Made by a program: the position numbers and the translations under genes. DNA of 64,000 bases from an uncultured Lachnospiraceae bacterium (GTDB taxonomy: Bacteria > Bacillota > Clostridia > Lachnospirales > Lachnospiraceae). Positions 63,462 to 64,000 of the stretch are shown in pieces. The notes beneath the pieces were generated by a model, which had not been told where the DNA came from, did not search any database, and saw nothing but the letters and a program-made list of their open reading frames with translations. Position 1 is the stretch's first letter; every line of letters begins with the position of its first letter. The stretch lies in NCBI GenBank assembly GCA_947246015.1, contig CAMXQE010000015.1:1-64000 (forward strand), given 5' to 3'.

Positions 63462-64000
63462 ACCCTGCGGATGAGATAAAAGAGAAAACAAATGAAGATA
63501 TAAAAGATGACCCGGATAAAAGGGAGGAGAAAGATGATCCGGATGAAAAAGAGGAGATAGATGACCCGGATGAACTGGAGAAAGAAAAAAAGTCCAGTGA
63601 ATTTACTGTAAAAGATAATATGGCGCAGTATCAGATATTTATACAAAATCTGGATAATTTATTCGCCGGTTATAAGCAAAGTCCAAAAGAGACTAAGGAA
63701 AAGCAGAATGTAAAAAAATATGATTTGCGGAATACGGATGATTGTTCGGAGTTTGTAGAAAAGTACAGGGATAGTGAATATGTAGCTGTTGCAGTTATTC
63801 TGAGTGTTTTTGAAGTGATATCCATAGGAGATTTGCCGGATTTGGAAGAACAGCTTTTGGAGTATCTTCCAATAGCGGAAAAGCCGGATGATGAAGCAGC
63901 GGATGCACGCAGAACTCAAAGAAATCCATACATATCTTTGAATACTATTTTAGCAGTAATAGGAGGGGAAAAGTTCGTTGCCGGAGATGGAAGGACATAC
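63458..64000 (+). CDS. Acidic partner protein of the TIR effector (3' end outside window)
   Basis: An open frame of 181 codons running off the window, starting in the ATGA overlap with the TIR gene. Residues 1-47 are extremely charged with DDPD-type repeats. Residues ~49-70 ('FTVKDNMAQYQIFIQNLDNL') repeat the motif at the C-terminus of the TIR protein. From about 85 a folded domain seems to begin ('DLRNTDDCSEFVEKYRDSEY', then 'VILSVFEVISIGDLPDLEEQ'). No ATPase motif has yet appeared. It is not recognised; position and shared motif suggest a sensor or scaffold that recruits the TIR effector. Confidence 0.7.
   Translation, partial: MNPADEIKEKTNEDIKDDPDKREEKDDPDEKEEIDDPDELEKEKKSSEFTVKDNMAQYQIFIQNLDNLFAGYKQSPKETKEKQNVKKYDLRNTDDCSEFVEKYRDSEYVAVAVILSVFEVISIGDLPDLEEQLLEYLPIAEKPDDEAADARRTQRNPYISLNTILAVIGGEKFVAGDGRTY

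Overview
The window looks like a chromosomal segment of an anaerobic Firmicute, most likely a Lachnospiraceae member (order Eubacteriales); the genus cannot be fixed by eye. The evidence is the conserved clostridial order pyrH-frr-uppS-cdsA-dxr-rseP-ispG-polC, a PolC-type replicase, tig-clpP-clpX-lon-engB, a YtvI-like protein, purine-rich ribosome binding sites, moderate GC in the core and AT-rich accessory patches.

Layout. 1-5.7 kb: a BceAB-like ABC transporter and a CmpB-family protein, divergent from an Agr-type LytTR/GHKL two-component pair; LytTR-type direct repeats lie between them. 5.8-10.6 kb: accessory ground with a membrane-anchored DUF5050-like protein, a HicB antitoxin remnant, an AT-rich two-gene cassette enclosed by a perfect 39-bp inverted repeat, and a GNAT acetyltransferase. 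10.6-17.3 kb: a GH31 alpha-xylosidase, a membrane diguanylate cyclase and a GH3 glucosidase. 17.3-35.7 kb: tmk, then cheB and a short CheA-like kinase, then the translation/isoprenoid/envelope/replication operon (pyrH to polC), interrupted after rseP by a 329-bp foldback repeat and a PP2C phosphatase/Ser-Thr kinase pair, and ending in a CheX-type protein and CheY. 35.8-46.7 kb: tRNA-Glu(CTC), a small gene, tig, clpP, clpX, lon, engB, ytvI-like, a D-lactate-type dehydrogenase, truA and vanZ-like. 46.7-54.9 kb: AraC regulator and MATE exporter, a Uma2 remnant, an LRR lipoprotein, an ECF sigma/anti-sigma pair, an orphan response regulator with a degenerate receiver, and an XRE/S24-like repressor. 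55-59.8 kb: a TetR-controlled heterodimeric ABC exporter. 59.8-62 kb: a second ECF sigma operon with three membrane proteins. 62-64 kb: a remnant of an SsuA-type binding protein, then a TIR-domain gene translationally coupled to a large acidic protein cut by the window end.

Functional themes. Several systems sense and answer envelope stress or toxic compounds: the Bce-like transporter with its two-component pair, two ECF operons, the TetR-ABC exporter and MATE. CheB, CheA-like, CheX-like and CheY flank the housekeeping operon with no flagellar, MCP, CheW or CheR gene in view, which suggests a non-canonical chemosensory-type pathway. The strongest candidates for something undescribed are the TIR operon at the right end, in which effector and partner share a short motif as in signalling-motif-coupled immune systems, and the 39-bp inverted-repeat cassette, which carries no transposase.
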